Positions 17,216 through 25,885 of a DNA stretch of 64,000 nucleotides are shown here, one piece after another. Below the pieces are notes generated by a model. That model saw only the letters and a program-made list of their open reading frames with translations. It was not told where the DNA came from and made no database searches. Source of the DNA: Leptospira harrisiae (lineage in GTDB: Bacteria; Spirochaetota; Leptospiria; Leptospirales; Leptospiraceae); the NCBI RefSeq assembly GCF_002811945.1, contig NZ_NPDX01000002.1, forward strand, positions 62,001 to 126,000, in the 5' to 3' direction. A program made the position numbers and the translations under genes. The first letter of the stretch is position 1; every line of letters begins with the position of its first letter.

Positions 17216-17929
17216 ATGTCTTTACTGTATTTGGTCCGTCATGGGCAGGCAGATCGTCTTGGGAAAAACTATGATCAACTAACAGAACACGGTTGGAAAC
17301 AAGCAAAATTACTGGGAGAATACTTCAAAAACCAAAGAATCGAATTTGATTCTGTATACACAGGTAGTCTCAACCGACAAAAACAAACTGCACAAGGAAT
17401 CATTGAAAGTTTTTCAAAAGACCAGTTTTGTATTCCAGAACCAATAGAAAATCCAGCTTGGGACGAATTTGATTCCAAAATGTGGCTTGGTCTTGCGGCT
17501 AAGATTCGTCATGCGAATGGTAACTTTGCAAAATTGTACGAATCTTATAAAAAAGCCTGGGAAGACGGAAAAGAGGAAACAAGAGACTATTTCCAAGAAC
17601 TCATTCAAACTGTTTTACACGATTGGGTTCATGGAGTTTGGGATCCTGTAGAACCTTATACATTCAAAGAATACGTAGATAAAGTTTCTTCTGGCCCGAA
17701 AGAGATACCGAACGATGTAAAAAGTACGTTAGTAGTTTCTTCTAGTACTCCTATAGCGATTATGATGGGTCTATCTTGTAAAATGCAACCTGTCGAATTT
17801 CCCGTATTTATGAAATCGATTACCAATTCTTCTCTCAGTATTTTTAGACGGGAAAAAGATCATTGGGAGCCTGTGAGTTGGAACAACACACCCCATTTAC
17901 AAGATCCAGATTTAGTTACCTTAGTTTGA
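17216..17929 (+). CDS. Histidine phosphatase superfamily protein
   Basis: The 237-aa protein has the branch-1 signature LVRHGQADRLG (nucleophile H9) and QLTEHGWKQAKLLGEYF, with a second arginine in YTGSLNRQKQTAQ. The middle (about residues 80-160) holds an unusual insertion before the VSSSTPIA block, which takes the place of the usual second-histidine motif; there Ser-Thr replaces the common GH, so activity may be altered. The gene directly abuts DUF6285 in the ACAD operon and may remove the phosphate added by the kinase or recycle a by-product. Confidence 0.78.
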   Translation: MSLLYLVRHGQADRLGKNYDQLTEHGWKQAKLLGEYFKNQRIEFDSVYTGSLNRQKQTAQGIIESFSKDQFCIPEPIENPAWDEFDSKMWLGLAAKIRHANGNFAKLYESYKKAWEDGKEETRDYFQELIQTVLHDWVHGVWDPVEPYTFKEYVDKVSSGPKEIPNDVKSTLVVSSSTPIAIMMGLSCKMQPVEFPVFMKSITNSSLSIFRREKDHWEPVSWNNTPHLQDPDLVTLV

Positions 17930-17984
17930 AATTAACCTGAAACTAAGTTCATTTGAAAAAACGTATAATGACGAATTGGTGAAG

Positions 17985-18680
17985 TTATTGGGCAAAGGAG
18001 GATAGAAGTTTGACTCTATTTTTTGCTTTTTGTCCCCAACCAGTTCTCGGATAATTTTTATACAAATGTTCCATCGCTGCTAATTCTTCTTCATTCGATT
18101 TACTATAACGAATTGCGATTTTTGGTTCTTCTTGGAATTTAAAATCAACGGTGACGTGAAAACTTCCCATAAAAACAACAGTTCCTGGTTGTAGATCAAC
18201 TCTTGATTTTTCAATATCGGCTCGGTCAAAATCGATATCTATTTTTGTGGGTTGTTTTGTACTTCCAAATGCAAAGTCCGATGCACCACGATTCAAAAGA
18301 TGGACGGCATCATAAATTTCGTACTGACCTTCCTTTAAATTTTGGAAGTAATAGTAGTGTTCCGAACTTTCATTGTATTCAAAGGATTTATCACCTTTTC
18401 TAAGAGTAACTTTCTGGAATCTAGGATCAATGAGTTCATCTAAAACCATTTCATCCTTAACAATCGTCATGTGAAGAATGATGAGACTACTCTGTGCATT
18501 TTTTGGTCCAAAACTAGAACATTCCGGAAAGAGATAAGTAATTAAAAATAAAATCAAAACCTTCCGAAAAATTCCTGAAGTAATCTTTTCTAACTTGGAA
18601 ATTTTTTTATCTGATGGATTTGATTCTCCATCTATATCGAAACTTTTTTCTGAATGATCTTCGTAAGAATTAGAACTCAT
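17985..18680 (-). CDS. Membrane-anchored or lipoprotein of unknown function
   Basis: The 231-aa protein has a charged N-terminal tail of about 38 residues, a hydrophobic stretch (VLILFLITYLF) and then PECSSFG, which could be a lipobox with an extended n-region or a type II anchor. The rest is beta-rich, with a carboxypeptidase-regulatory-like segment (DLQPGTVVFMGSFHV) seen in proteins that report peptide or carbohydrate linkage, and a C-terminal helix. No family is assigned. The true start may lie further in; no strong ribosome binding site decides. Confidence 0.5.
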   Translation of the reverse strand: MSSNSYEDHSEKSFDIDGESNPSDKKISKLEKITSGIFRKVLILFLITYLFPECSSFGPKNAQSSLIILHMTIVKDEMVLDELIDPRFQKVTLRKGDKSFEYNESSEHYYYFQNLKEGQYEIYDAVHLLNRGASDFAFGSTKQPTKIDIDFDRADIEKSRVDLQPGTVVFMGSFHVTVDFKFQEEPKIAIRYSKSNEEELAAMEHLYKNYPRTGWGQKAKNRVKLLSSFAQ

Positions 18681-18694
18681 TGATTTTATTTACC

Positions 18695-19711
18695 TCAACC
18701 CATTGGGTATTGGATCTTCTTAGAAACAAGATTGATTTCCGATAGAATTTCATCAGACAAAATGACATCAGTTGCTTTTAAAGACTCGTCCAGTTGTGCG
18801 ACTGTATTGGCTCCTATTATCGTCGAAGCAACAAAGTCATGTTGTTTGCTCCAAGCGACAGAAAGGACAGTGGCACTCATTCCATATTTTTCCGCAATTT
18901 TCATTAGGTCTGCAGTGGCTGCCAAAGTGTTTTCATTTAAGAAACGACTGGCCATCCGTCGCTGTCTCTCTCCTTCGGCAATATAACGAACAAACCTAGC
19001 CCCTTCCGGAGGAACAGTCCCGTTGTATTTTCCTGTGAGGACTCCACCAGCAAGAGGAGAATAAGGTAATAAAGATACTCCTTCTTTTCGGCAAACTTGT
19101 GCTAACTCATCTTCGAAACGACGATTCAAAATGGAAAAGTTATTTTGAATGGAATCATAACGAATTAGATTGTATTTGTCTGAAGTCCAAAGGCTTTTCA
19201 TCAGCCCAAAAGAAGTTTCGTTGGAACAACCGGCATACCTAATTTTTCCTTCTTCTTTTAGTTCTGTCAAAACTTCCATGGTTTCATCATAAGCAACATC
19301 ATGGTCTGGCCAATGTGTTTGATACAAATCAATAGTTTCAATACCTAATCTTTGTAAGGAACCTTCAATCGCACGACGAATATGGTACTTGTCTAGTGCA
19401 GTTTTTCCTTCGCGGAGTGGGGGACTAAACCAACCGTGTCCTGGGCCTGCGACTTTCGTTGCGAGAATGATACCATCTCGAGGTTTTGTTTTGAGCCACT
19501 TTCCAAAAATTTCTTCAGTTCGATGCACCCAAGATTTTTGAGGAGGCACAGGATAAATTTCCGCGGTATCATAAAAATCAATTCCGGCATCGTAAGCACG
19601 ATCCAAAATTCGAAACGCCTCATCCTCGTTACACGAGGAGCCAAATGTCATGGTGCCCATACAAATTTCGGATACCACCATTCCTGTTTTTCCAAGTCTT
19701 CGTTTTTTCAT
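18695..19711 (-). CDS. Aldo/keto reductase
   Basis: The 338-aa protein is a TIM-barrel aldo/keto reductase: [18 protein letters not shown] at the N-terminus, catalytic Asp and Tyr in DFYDTAEIY, Lys in LATKVAG, and His in [10 protein letters not shown]. The C-terminal part has the NADPH-binding [12 protein letters not shown] region and [11 protein letters not shown]. It resembles the Tas/general stress protein 69 subgroup. It is a cytoplasmic NADPH-dependent carbonyl reductase with unknown substrate. The acylphosphatase gene ends just one base upstream of its start, so they are probably co-transcribed. Confidence 0.9.
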   Translation of the reverse strand: MKKRRLGKTGMVVSEICMGTMTFGSSCNEDEAFRILDRAYDAGIDFYDTAEIYPVPPQKSWVHRTEEIFGKWLKTKPRDGIILATKVAGPGHGWFSPPLREGKTALDKYHIRRAIEGSLQRLGIETIDLYQTHWPDHDVAYDETMEVLTELKEEGKIRYAGCSNETSFGLMKSLWTSDKYNLIRYDSIQNNFSILNRRFEDELAQVCRKEGVSLLPYSPLAGGVLTGKYNGTVPPEGARFVRYIAEGERQRRMASRFLNENTLAATADLMKIAEKYGMSATVLSVAWSKQHDFVASTIIGANTVAQLDESLKATDVILSDEILSEINLVSKKIQYPMG

Positions 19712-19712
19712 G

Positions 19713-20000
19713 TTATTTTTTGATTAAAAATGTTCTGAATTGATTTTTTGGATCACTCCATTCTATAACGTGATCTTTTACTTTTGCTTTTGTGGGCCCA
19801 CGTTGCATGGCTCTATACAAATCTTCTATAAAAAGTTTATCACCTTCAACCACTGCTTCGACTTCCCCATTGGGTAAGTTTTGTGTATAACCTTTGAGTC
19901 TCATCTCTTGGGCTTTTTGGAGGATATAGTAACGAAATCCTACCCCTTGTACGATTCCTCGTATTAATATTCTCGCTCTTGCTTCTTCTGATTTTCCCAA
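19713..20000 (-). CDS. acyP: Acylphosphatase
   Basis: The 95-aa protein has the classic acylphosphatase signature [10 protein letters not shown], with phosphate-binding R23, and [12 protein letters not shown], with catalytic N41. The family hydrolyses acyl phosphates such as acetyl phosphate and carbamoyl phosphate in the cytoplasm. It lies between rppH and the aldo/keto reductase on the minus strand with gaps of 21 and 1 nt, so the three form an operon. Confidence 0.93.
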   Translation of the reverse strand: MGKSEEARARILIRGIVQGVGFRYYILQKAQEMRLKGYTQNLPNGEVEAVVEGDKLFIEDLYRAMQRGPTKAKVKDHVIEWSDPKNQFRTFLIKK

Positions 20001-20021
20001 AGATAGTCTCCTTTCTAGAAC

Positions 20022-20540
20022 TTACTTGGATTTTGAATTCTCTGCAATGTAATTTTGAATGGCAGATTTAAAAAGAGGGACAAACTTCTCGTAGACGGCT
20101 CGTTTGAACTCAACAACGGAAAGGATAGTATCTTCGATTTCCATAAATTGGACCGTTAAAAACTCTTGTTCATGGTGGACCAAATCACATTCATCTAATG
20201 TTCCATTCCAATAAAATAAAATCCATCTTTGTAATTGCCCGCGGAATTTTTGTAAGTGAGAATTGAGACCTAAAGAATTCGGAAAATCATAGGGAATCCA
20301 ATCGGGATATTCGGTTACATAGGTTGCTTTTTTGATTCCCAATTCTTCATATAATTCTCGTTTAGCGGCTTCCAAATAATCCTCATTTTCATCGATTCCA
20401 CCTTGAGGAAATTGCCAAGAACCTGGGAATTGTACTCGTTCGCCTACAATGACTTTGCCTAAAGAATTAAAAACCACCATGCCTACATTTTTGCGGTAGG
20501 GTTTGTCTGTCATATTCCTTAGAATAGGTCTATCATCCAT
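20022..20540 (-). CDS. rppH: RNA pyrophosphohydrolase (Nudix)
   Basis: The 172-aa protein opens with PYRKNVGMVVFN and has WQFPQGGIDENE, typical of RppH, with a complete Nudix box (GX5EX7REUXEEXGU) from G48: GGIDENEDYLEAAKRELYEELGI minus its last three residues shown here only as motif. RppH removes pyrophosphate from the 5' end of mRNA to start decay and also hydrolyses diadenosine polyphosphates. It is first in the rppH-acyP-reductase operon. Confidence 0.9.
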   Translation of the reverse strand: MDDRPILRNMTDKPYRKNVGMVVFNSLGKVIVGERVQFPGSWQFPQGGIDENEDYLEAAKRELYEELGIKKATYVTEYPDWIPYDFPNSLGLNSHLQKFRGQLQRWILFYWNGTLDECDLVHHEQEFLTVQFMEIEDTILSVVEFKRAVYEKFVPLFKSAIQNYIAENSKSK

Positions 20541-20612
20541 TTTCGCAAGAAATTCCTTAATTTTTTGTTTCTCCGCCAGTCCTTGGTTCCAATCTTGGAC
20601 TTAGGAAGTACT

Positions 20613-21101
20613 ATGAAGATCATTTTGGTTCGTCACGGAGAGGCTGAAAACCCAGGTCCAGCAGTTTCCGATTCACAGCGGGATCTAACAGATAAAGGTG
20701 TCAGTGATATTCATAAAATCGGAAAGTTCATTAAAAATTCTTCCTTAGCAGTCAAACAAGTATACTATAGTCCGTATACAAGAACCAAACATACTGCAGA
20801 AATCCTTTCCGAAGAATTAAAGTATGGCTGTGAAATGGTTGCCTCAGATGATTTACTTGCAGGTAAAGGTTGTACTGATATTATCTCTTGTTTAGTCAAT
20901 TTTACAAATTCCGACACAGTTCTGTTAGTCGGACACAATCCAGACATCACATATTTCGCCGCAAAACTTTTGGGAAATTCCAGTGCTGCAGAGAATTTAA
21001 TCTTCCAACCTGGGTCTACCATTGCCATCAATGTAGCTCGGGAAAAATTTGCACATGGTCAAATTATTTGGGCCATTTCACCAGACAATCTTGGGCTTTG
21101 A
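20613..21101 (+). CDS. SixA-like phosphohistidine phosphatase
   Basis: Starting at ATG 20613 (AGGAAG eight bases upstream; an upstream in-frame codon at 20565 lacks this) the protein has 162 aa. It begins KIILVRHGEAENPG (nucleophile H8), continues with YSPYTRTKHTAEIL, and ends with LVGHNPDITYFAAKL (second histidine). This size and pattern match SixA, which dephosphorylates histidine-phosphorylated phosphotransfer domains. The branch also includes other small phosphatases, so the natural substrate is inferred. Confidence 0.83.
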   Translation: MKIILVRHGEAENPGPAVSDSQRDLTDKGVSDIHKIGKFIKNSSLAVKQVYYSPYTRTKHTAEILSEELKYGCEMVASDDLLAGKGCTDIISCLVNFTNSDTVLLVGHNPDITYFAAKLLGNSSAAENLIFQPGSTIAINVAREKFAHGQIIWAISPDNLGL

Positions 21102-21164
21102 ATTCTTAATTTGTCAGTAAGACTTGACCCAACATAGATCGTAATGTTTTTGGATTCCAGAACA

Positions 21165-21236
21165 CGGGGTGTAGCGCAGCGGTAGCGCACTTGTCTGGGG
21201 GGCAAGGGGTCGCCGGTTCAAATCCGGTCACTCCGA
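21165..21236 (+). tRNA. tRNA-Pro (anticodon GGG)
   Basis: The 72-nt cloverleaf has acceptor CGGGGTG paired with CACTCCG (one G-U), a D arm GCGC-AGCGGTA-GCGC, an anticodon stem CTTGT/GCAAG with loop CTGGGGG (anticodon GGG), a T arm CCGG-TTCAAAT-CCGG and discriminator A (21236). CCA is not encoded. The gene is isolated between a phosphatase gene and a minus-strand terminator. Confidence 0.95.
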
Positions 21237-21255
21237 AGTTCAAAAGTTTGGATTT

Positions 21256-21290
21256 AAAAAACCCAGCAGGCCTGCGAACAAACCTGCCGG
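21256..21290 (-). terminator. Rho-independent terminator for the phasin-like gene
   Basis: On the minus strand, CCGGCAGG (21290-21283) pairs with CCAGCAGG-complement (21270-21263), 7 of 8 bases paired, with a 12-nt loop, then TTTTTT (21261-21256). It lies about 40 bases past the stop of the minus-strand gene ending at 21332. Confidence 0.65.
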
Positions 21291-21331
21291 AAGAAAATTC
21301 AGGATGGTGAGATACAAAAAAAACTAAAAAC

Positions 21332-21622
21332 TTATGAAGGTTTGTTTTGATTTCCTTCTTTTACTTTATCTAAATATTTAACTACGTTGTCTTTGAGTTC
21401 ATCAATACGGACGATTCCCCAAGCAATTCCCATTTTTACTTTGAGGGCATTATCACTTGTATCGCTTTCGCCTTGTTCTTTTAGCTTTTGAAAGTTAGTT
21501 TCAAATTTGCTTTTTTTCTCATTTAAGTCAACTACCAGTTTCTCCCAGACTTCTTTGGAAGTTTTGACGGCGCCAATCCCAGCATTTACGATATCTTGTA
21601 GCTTGTTTTCCACATTGCTCAT
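21332..21622 (-). CDS. Phasin-superfamily-like small helical protein
   Basis: The 96-aa protein is a helical, amphipathic polypeptide: NKLQDIVNAGIGAVKTSKEVWEKLVVDLNEKK, a charged turn, and a second helix ending DNVVKYLDKV. The repeated residue pattern resembles phasin or PhaF-type helices that coat polyhydroxyalkanoate granules, but no granule-synthesis gene is in this window. It may instead be a general coiled-coil protein. A good minus-strand terminator follows. Confidence 0.55.
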   Translation of the reverse strand: MSNVENKLQDIVNAGIGAVKTSKEVWEKLVVDLNEKKSKFETNFQKLKEQGESDTSDNALKVKMGIAWGIVRIDELKDNVVKYLDKVKEGNQNKPS

Positions 21623-21720
21623 CGGATGTTACTCCTTATCATTCCATTATTTTGCAGTGCACAATAATGTCCAGAAAGAATTTTCTGGAGGATTCTGAAT
21701 TCCTGGGCTAAAATGGTCGG

Positions 21721-22761
21721 ATGCGTGTAAAAACCCTATGGACTTTCATTTCCATTTCGACCCTAGTTTTTCTGTTTGTGAACTGCAGTAGCCCCATCCA
21801 AGAAAAACCAATTGTTGGTTGTGAACGAATTTCAGGAACTCCGGGTCCTGAAGATTTGGATCTCATCCGAGATACCTCTACAGTGATTGTTTCGTCCCAT
21901 GAACGTCGCAATGGACTAAAAGATATTGGTGCATTGTTCGAAGTATCGTTAACCAATCCCGATGGAAAATTGGAAGCAAAAAAAATAGAAACCAATTATC
22001 CTGAAAACTTTCGTCCGCATGGAATTAGTTATGCGAAAGTTAACGGTGTCGATACCTTAGCTGTTATCTCTCATACATTAGTAGATGAAAACCCACATAC
22101 CATCGAAATTTTTGAACGTTCCAAGTCAGGCAAATGGACATTTACCAAAACATTGAGTGATCCCACTCTCACAAGTCCAAACGATATTTTTATGAACGAA
22201 GCCGGAGAGATTTTTGCCTCCAATGATAATGGAACTAGTAATGCCTTTCGTAAGTATTGGGACATGATCATCCGAAGTGGTCGGGCCGACGTATCTTACT
22301 ATGATGGAAAAACATTCCAAACACTTGGTGTTCCCGTGATGCTTGGGAATGGAATTTACATTCGTAAAAAAGGAAATGATGAATTGTTGTATCGATCCGT
22401 ATTTTCTGAAAAAGCCATTCGAGTGTACCAAGTGGAACGAAATTCTGGTAAAATCAATTTAAAGTATTTGGAATCCATAGCCATTGGCGCAGGCCCTGAT
22501 AATATTTTAGAAGATGAAAATGGAATGTTATGGCTTGCGGCCCACGATTCCACTTATAAATTCATTCGTCACGTGATGAACCGAACGAATTTAGCACCCA
22601 CTCGTGTTTTTAAAATCAATCCAGAAACAAAAGAAGTTACGGAAGTGTATGCCAATGAAGGCGCAGAAATATCAGCAGGAAGCACGGGGCTTGTTTTTAA
22701 AAACAAACTTTTGATTTCGCAAGTGTTTGAAGATTTCCTTTTGGTTTGCCCAAGGCCGTAA
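21721..22761 (+). CDS. Paraoxonase/SMP-30-like beta-propeller lipoprotein
   Basis: The 346-aa protein has a lipoprotein signal ending FLFVNC (C22). The body resembles paraoxonase/arylesterase-type six-bladed propellers: GPEDLDL near residue 42, SSHERR, LTSPNDIF (the calcium-site Asn-Asp), MLGNGIYI, GAGPDNILEDENGMLWLAAHDS (a second calcium-site motif). Such enzymes are calcium-dependent lactonases or esterases. It is membrane-anchored here and stands alone; it is not close to the 6032/7264 pair in sequence. Confidence 0.75.
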   Translation: MRVKTLWTFISISTLVFLFVNCSSPIQEKPIVGCERISGTPGPEDLDLIRDTSTVIVSSHERRNGLKDIGALFEVSLTNPDGKLEAKKIETNYPENFRPHGISYAKVNGVDTLAVISHTLVDENPHTIEIFERSKSGKWTFTKTLSDPTLTSPNDIFMNEAGEIFASNDNGTSNAFRKYWDMIIRSGRADVSYYDGKTFQTLGVPVMLGNGIYIRKKGNDELLYRSVFSEKAIRVYQVERNSGKINLKYLESIAIGAGPDNILEDENGMLWLAAHDSTYKFIRHVMNRTNLAPTRVFKINPETKEVTEVYANEGAEISAGSTGLVFKNKLLISQVFEDFLLVCPRP

Positions 22762-22959
22762 GGGAACGATTTTGAATTAGTTTTAGGATACGATGGTGAT
22801 GAGAGGTGCTGTCGTATTAAATTTTTTTTATACATGAATTAAAAAACAAATTCTAAACCTTTTTTACTATATTAGTTAAAAAAAGGTGAGAAATGTAAGG
22901 CCGTGCTCTCTTAGTTTAGAATGCCCTAAAGTTCAGACCAGAGAATGTATGAAAAATGC

Positions 22960-22986
22960 TTGCAAATTCATGAATTTGAATAGAAT
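22960..22986 (+). promoter_or_regulatory. Promoter with palindromic operator of the toxin-antitoxin operon
   Basis: A perfect 16-bp palindrome CAAATTCATGAATTTG (22963-22978) lies between TTGCAA (22960-22965) and TAGAAT (22981-22986), 19 bases before the antitoxin ATG. Antitoxins of the ribbon-helix-helix type bind such palindromes and repress their own promoter, and binding here would block RNA polymerase. The 15-bp spacer is short. Confidence 0.6.
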
Positions 22987-23004
22987 TACGATTGGTTATT
23001 AAAT

Positions 23005-23283
23005 ATGGCAAATCTTCAAGTTAGAGATATTGATGACAGGCTATACGAATCATTAAAGAGAAGGGCAGAGTTGGAACATCGATCTGTCAGTCAAGAAGTA
23101 GTCATGATCATTGAAAGTCATTTAAAAAGAGATAATCTTGAAACAGAGAGACAAACTGTTGAATTTCTAAAACTTACAAATTCTTGGCACGATGAAAAAA
23201 CCGCAAAAGAAATCATATCCGACATTCGATCATCAAGATCTAAAAAAAATAGATCAAAGGTCACAGATGAGCTTTTTGATTGA
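23005..23283 (+). CDS. FitA/VapB-like antitoxin (ribbon-helix-helix)
   Basis: The 92-aa protein begins MANLQVRDIDDRLYESLKRRA, a FitA-type ribbon-helix-helix DNA-binding domain (residues 1-40, ending SVSQEVVMII), followed by a charged C-terminal tail that in relatives wraps around the toxin. It overlaps the PIN toxin start by 17 nt. An autoregulatory palindrome sits upstream. Confidence 0.85.
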   Translation: MANLQVRDIDDRLYESLKRRAELEHRSVSQEVVMIIESHLKRDNLETERQTVEFLKLTNSWHDEKTAKEIISDIRSSRSKKNRSKVTDELFD

Positions 23284-23665
23284 TACAGATATTATCATTT
23301 ATAGTCTCAAGGGAAATGAGAAAGTTCAGAAAAATCTCATCGAAAAAAAGCATACTTCAAAAGCAATTTCCGTCATTACTTATGGTGAGTTAATCTTTGG
23401 TGCGAAAAAATCAAAAAGTAGAGAAAAGAATTTAGCAACCGTATATAGAATTGGCGAACTTTTCCACGTTGTCGAATTGACTAAAGGAATTGTCGAAACA
23501 TTTGGCGAAGTGAAAGCCGTATTACAGAAAAAAGGAAATATTGTTGATGATTTCGATTTATTAATCGGATCTACTGCTTTATTTCTAAATTACACATTAG
23601 TTACTAATAACGAAAGACACTTTTCCATGATTCCCGATTTAAGAATCGAGAATTGGAGTAAATGA
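23267..23665 (+). CDS. PIN-domain ribonuclease toxin (FitB/VapC-like)
   Basis: From ATG 23267 the protein has 132 aa, the usual PIN toxin size; an upstream in-frame start at 23192 would add 25 residues that duplicate antitoxin coding DNA. PIN acidic residues are visible: D6 and D8 in FLIDTDIII, the glutamate of ITYGELIFG, and DDFDLLIGSTA near the C-terminus, then TNNERHF. VapC-type toxins cut tRNA or rRNA and are neutralised by the paired antitoxin. The operon is not near other mobile genes. Confidence 0.87.
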   Translation: MSFLIDTDIIIYSLKGNEKVQKNLIEKKHTSKAISVITYGELIFGAKKSKSREKNLATVYRIGELFHVVELTKGIVETFGEVKAVLQKKGNIVDDFDLLIGSTALFLNYTLVTNNERHFSMIPDLRIENWSK

Positions 23666-23704
23666 AGGCAGTATATCTTCCTAATTTTTCCACCTAACGC
23701 CACC

Positions 23705-24235
23705 ATGAAATACATCGCACTGCTCAGAGGGATCAATGTTGGAGGAAACAGAAAGGTAGAAATGAAAAAACTCCGAAACCTTTTTGAATCCTTAGGATTT
23801 ACAAACGTTTCTACTTATATCAATTCTGGTAATATTATCTTTGAATCCAATCTTGACGCAAAGAACGTACTTATTAAAATACAAAAGAGTTTTGAGAAAA
23901 CTTTTGATTTTGAAATTCCCACTCTTGTGAAGACAGAAAAGGAAATGATAAAAATTGTCAGTGCTATCCCCGAGGAATGGCAGAATGATCCAACACAAAA
24001 AACGGATGTTGCCTATTTATTTCCAGAAGCTGATTCCAAAAAAATCATTGAGGAACTTCCTCTCAAAATAGAATTTTTAGAAATTCGTTATGTAAAAGGT
24101 GCCCTCTTTTGGAATATCAAACGAGAAAATGTAAACAAAAGCCAACTGGCGAAACTCATCAGTCATAAACTGTACAAATCCATGACGATACGAAATGTAA
24201 ATACTGCTAGGTTTTTAGCAGGAGAAACAGAGTAA
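23705..24235 (+). CDS. DUF1697-family protein
   Basis: The 176-aa protein has the DUF1697 pattern: YIALLRGINVGGNRKVEMKKLR at the start, FTNVSTYINSGNIIFES in the middle, and TIRNVNTARFL at the end. The family is common in bacteria, cytoplasmic and of unknown biochemical role. It follows the toxin gene by 39 nt but is probably not part of that module. Confidence 0.88.
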   Translation: MKYIALLRGINVGGNRKVEMKKLRNLFESLGFTNVSTYINSGNIIFESNLDAKNVLIKIQKSFEKTFDFEIPTLVKTEKEMIKIVSAIPEEWQNDPTQKTDVAYLFPEADSKKIIEELPLKIEFLEIRYVKGALFWNIKRENVNKSQLAKLISHKLYKSMTIRNVNTARFLAGETE

Positions 24236-24406
24236 CAATAATTTAGAGATCCAACATTTTCCCTAATCTATAGAATTTATTTTGAAGAGAAGGATTTTAA
24301 ATCGGCCAGTGGTTTGGTAGTATAATCTACTGTTTTGGAAAGCTTCCCATATTTAGTAATTATCTCGAAATTACTTCTCAGATAAGTTTCTACATTGATT
24401 ATCATC

Positions 24407-24997
24407 TCAGCCTAATCCCTTTAATACCGCTTCAATCGTATCAACTAACAACAGTTCTCTGTTCTCCCCGCAATGCTGAGCCACAAGTTTGGGGTGGGTG
24501 AAAGCCGCTCCTGCAGAAATCAGAATTTCTGCTACAAGGTTCACATCACGTTTTTTGATTTTCTTTTGGTTTATGGCTTCGGTAACCAATTTCGACATTT
24601 GGGTTTGCATATTGGTCAAATGAGTTTGGATAAAGGGCTTGGATTCTTCTGCCGCCATATCAAAAGCTTTATACAACTCGGGATCCAGTTTTACTTTTTC
24701 CAATTTCATTCGGTGGAGGTTTAGAAACCAAGTGAGGATCTTTTGGATGGGGTCTCGTTTTTCTGCCACGAGAAGGTCTTGTTTTTCATCTAACTTCACA
24801 AGCCACCTTTCGGAAACAGCGTCGAATAGAGCTGTTTTGTCCTGAAAATGGGAATAGAGGGCCGCGTGGCTAATCCCCATTTCTTTCGCAACGTCCACCA
24901 ATCGAACCTTTTCAAAACCCTTGGCCCGCATTTGGTTTATGGCAATTTCCACGGCCTTGTCTTGGATTTCCGAGGCTGTGAGACCGGTTCTTGGCAT
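24407..24997 (-). CDS. TetR/AcrR-family transcriptional repressor
   Basis: The 196-aa protein has an N-terminal TetR HTH (about residues 20-65: AKEMGISHAALYSHFQDKTALFDAV) and a helical C-terminal sensing domain. It is transcribed away from an SDR gene with a shared 138-bp region that carries several palindromes, so it probably represses the SDR and itself. The C-terminal domain resembles the TetR_C subgroup found with short-chain dehydrogenases. Ligand unknown. Confidence 0.88.
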   Translation of the reverse strand: MPRTGLTASEIQDKAVEIAINQMRAKGFEKVRLVDVAKEMGISHAALYSHFQDKTALFDAVSERWLVKLDEKQDLLVAEKRDPIQKILTWFLNLHRMKLEKVKLDPELYKAFDMAAEESKPFIQTHLTNMQTQMSKLVTEAINQKKIKKRDVNLVAEILISAGAAFTHPKLVAQHCGENRELLLVDTIEAVLKGLG

Positions 24998-25056
24998 AAG
25001 GAAAGGATCAAATCGAAATCTTGGGGGTCAATCTCAAATTACAAAATGAAAAAAAC

Positions 25057-25110
25057 GTTAGTTTCGAAACTTACGGACTTGACTTTTTGTAACTTACAAA
25101 ATATTGTAAA
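25057..25110. promoter_or_regulatory. Divergent TetR/SDR operator array and SDR promoter
   Basis: An 18-bp near-palindrome (25057-25074, core AGTTTCGAAACT) is followed by a perfect 15-bp palindrome TTTGTAACTTACAAA (25086-25100) and a further half-site TTGTAA (25104-25109). A promoter for the SDR fits here: TTGACT (25079-25084), 17-bp spacer, TATTGT (25102-25107). The 15-bp palindrome lies in the spacer, an arrangement typical of TetR-repressor sites. Confidence 0.6.
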
Positions 25111-25135
25111 TGTAACTAAGGAAACGGTAAAATAT

Positions 25136-25885
25136 ATGCAATTGAATGGAAATACAATCCTCATCACTGGGGGAACGAGTGGGATCGGCCTTGCTCTTGC
25201 CAAACGATTCTCTGATTTGGGAAACCAAATTCTAATTTGCGGAACAAACGAAACGAAAATGGAAGAGATTCGGAAATCTTATCCTAAATGGGGAACATAT
25301 CTTTTTGATATCTCTCGTCCGGAAGAAAGGGAAAAGTTGTTTCAACAAACCACAAAGGATTTTCCGGAACTGAATGTGTTATTCAATAACGCAGGCATAC
25401 AAAGGTATCCTAAACTTGGTGAACTAGAACCTTGGACAGATTTAGGAAAGGAAATTGATGTGAATTTGGGAGCTCCTATCCATCTCTCCATGTTATTCGC
25501 TAAACACCTGTTTGCAAAGAAAAATGCAGCCATTCTCAATACAACCTCTGGATTGTCACATATTCCTTTGGCTTATGCGCCTGTGTACAGTGCGACAAAA
25601 GCGGCCTTACATTCCTTCACATTGACGTTACGATTTCAATTTCGTAACCAACCAATTGAAGTGATTGAAGTTTCTCCACCAATGGTAGATACAGATTTAG
25701 GAATCCCTAACACACATACGGCGGGACTAAACTTAGATGAATATGCAAATAGTGTTATGGAAGGCCTGCGAAATGGGGAATTAGAAATCACCACTGGATT
25801 TTCTACCGTTTCAGCGAATGCAAGTCGGGAACAAAAAAATGAAATCTTTTTGTCTATGAACCAAGCTAGGAGTGCTTCAAACTAA
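25136..25885 (+). CDS. Short-chain dehydrogenase/reductase (DltE-like)
   Basis: From ATG 25136 the protein has 249 aa, the family norm; the open frame extends upstream for 96 codons across the TetR gene, but these do not look like protein. It shows the NAD(P)-binding TGGTSGIGLALAKRF and NNAG motifs, and the catalytic Ser-Tyr-Lys including YSATKAA. The SPPMVDTDLG segment resembles the DltE/YvaG group of oxidoreductases. The gene is divergent from a TetR gene that probably represses it. Substrate unknown. Confidence 0.88.
   Translation: MQLNGNTILITGGTSGIGLALAKRFSDLGNQILICGTNETKMEEIRKSYPKWGTYLFDISRPEEREKLFQQTTKDFPELNVLFNNAGIQRYPKLGELEPWTDLGKEIDVNLGAPIHLSMLFAKHLFAKKNAAILNTTSGLSHIPLAYAPVYSATKAALHSFTLTLRFQFRNQPIEVIEVSPPMVDTDLGIPNTHTAGLNLDEYANSVMEGLRNGELEITTGFSTVSANASREQKNEIFLSMNQARSASN

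Noticed and set aside
23192..23266. Earlier start for the PIN toxin
   Set aside because: The extra 25 residues would only duplicate antitoxin coding DNA; the PIN fold starts at SFLIDTD right after ATG 23267.
24848..25135. N-terminal extension of the SDR frame by 96 codons
   Set aside because: It runs antisense through the start of the TetR gene and its operators, and the SDR family begins at the ATG at 25136.
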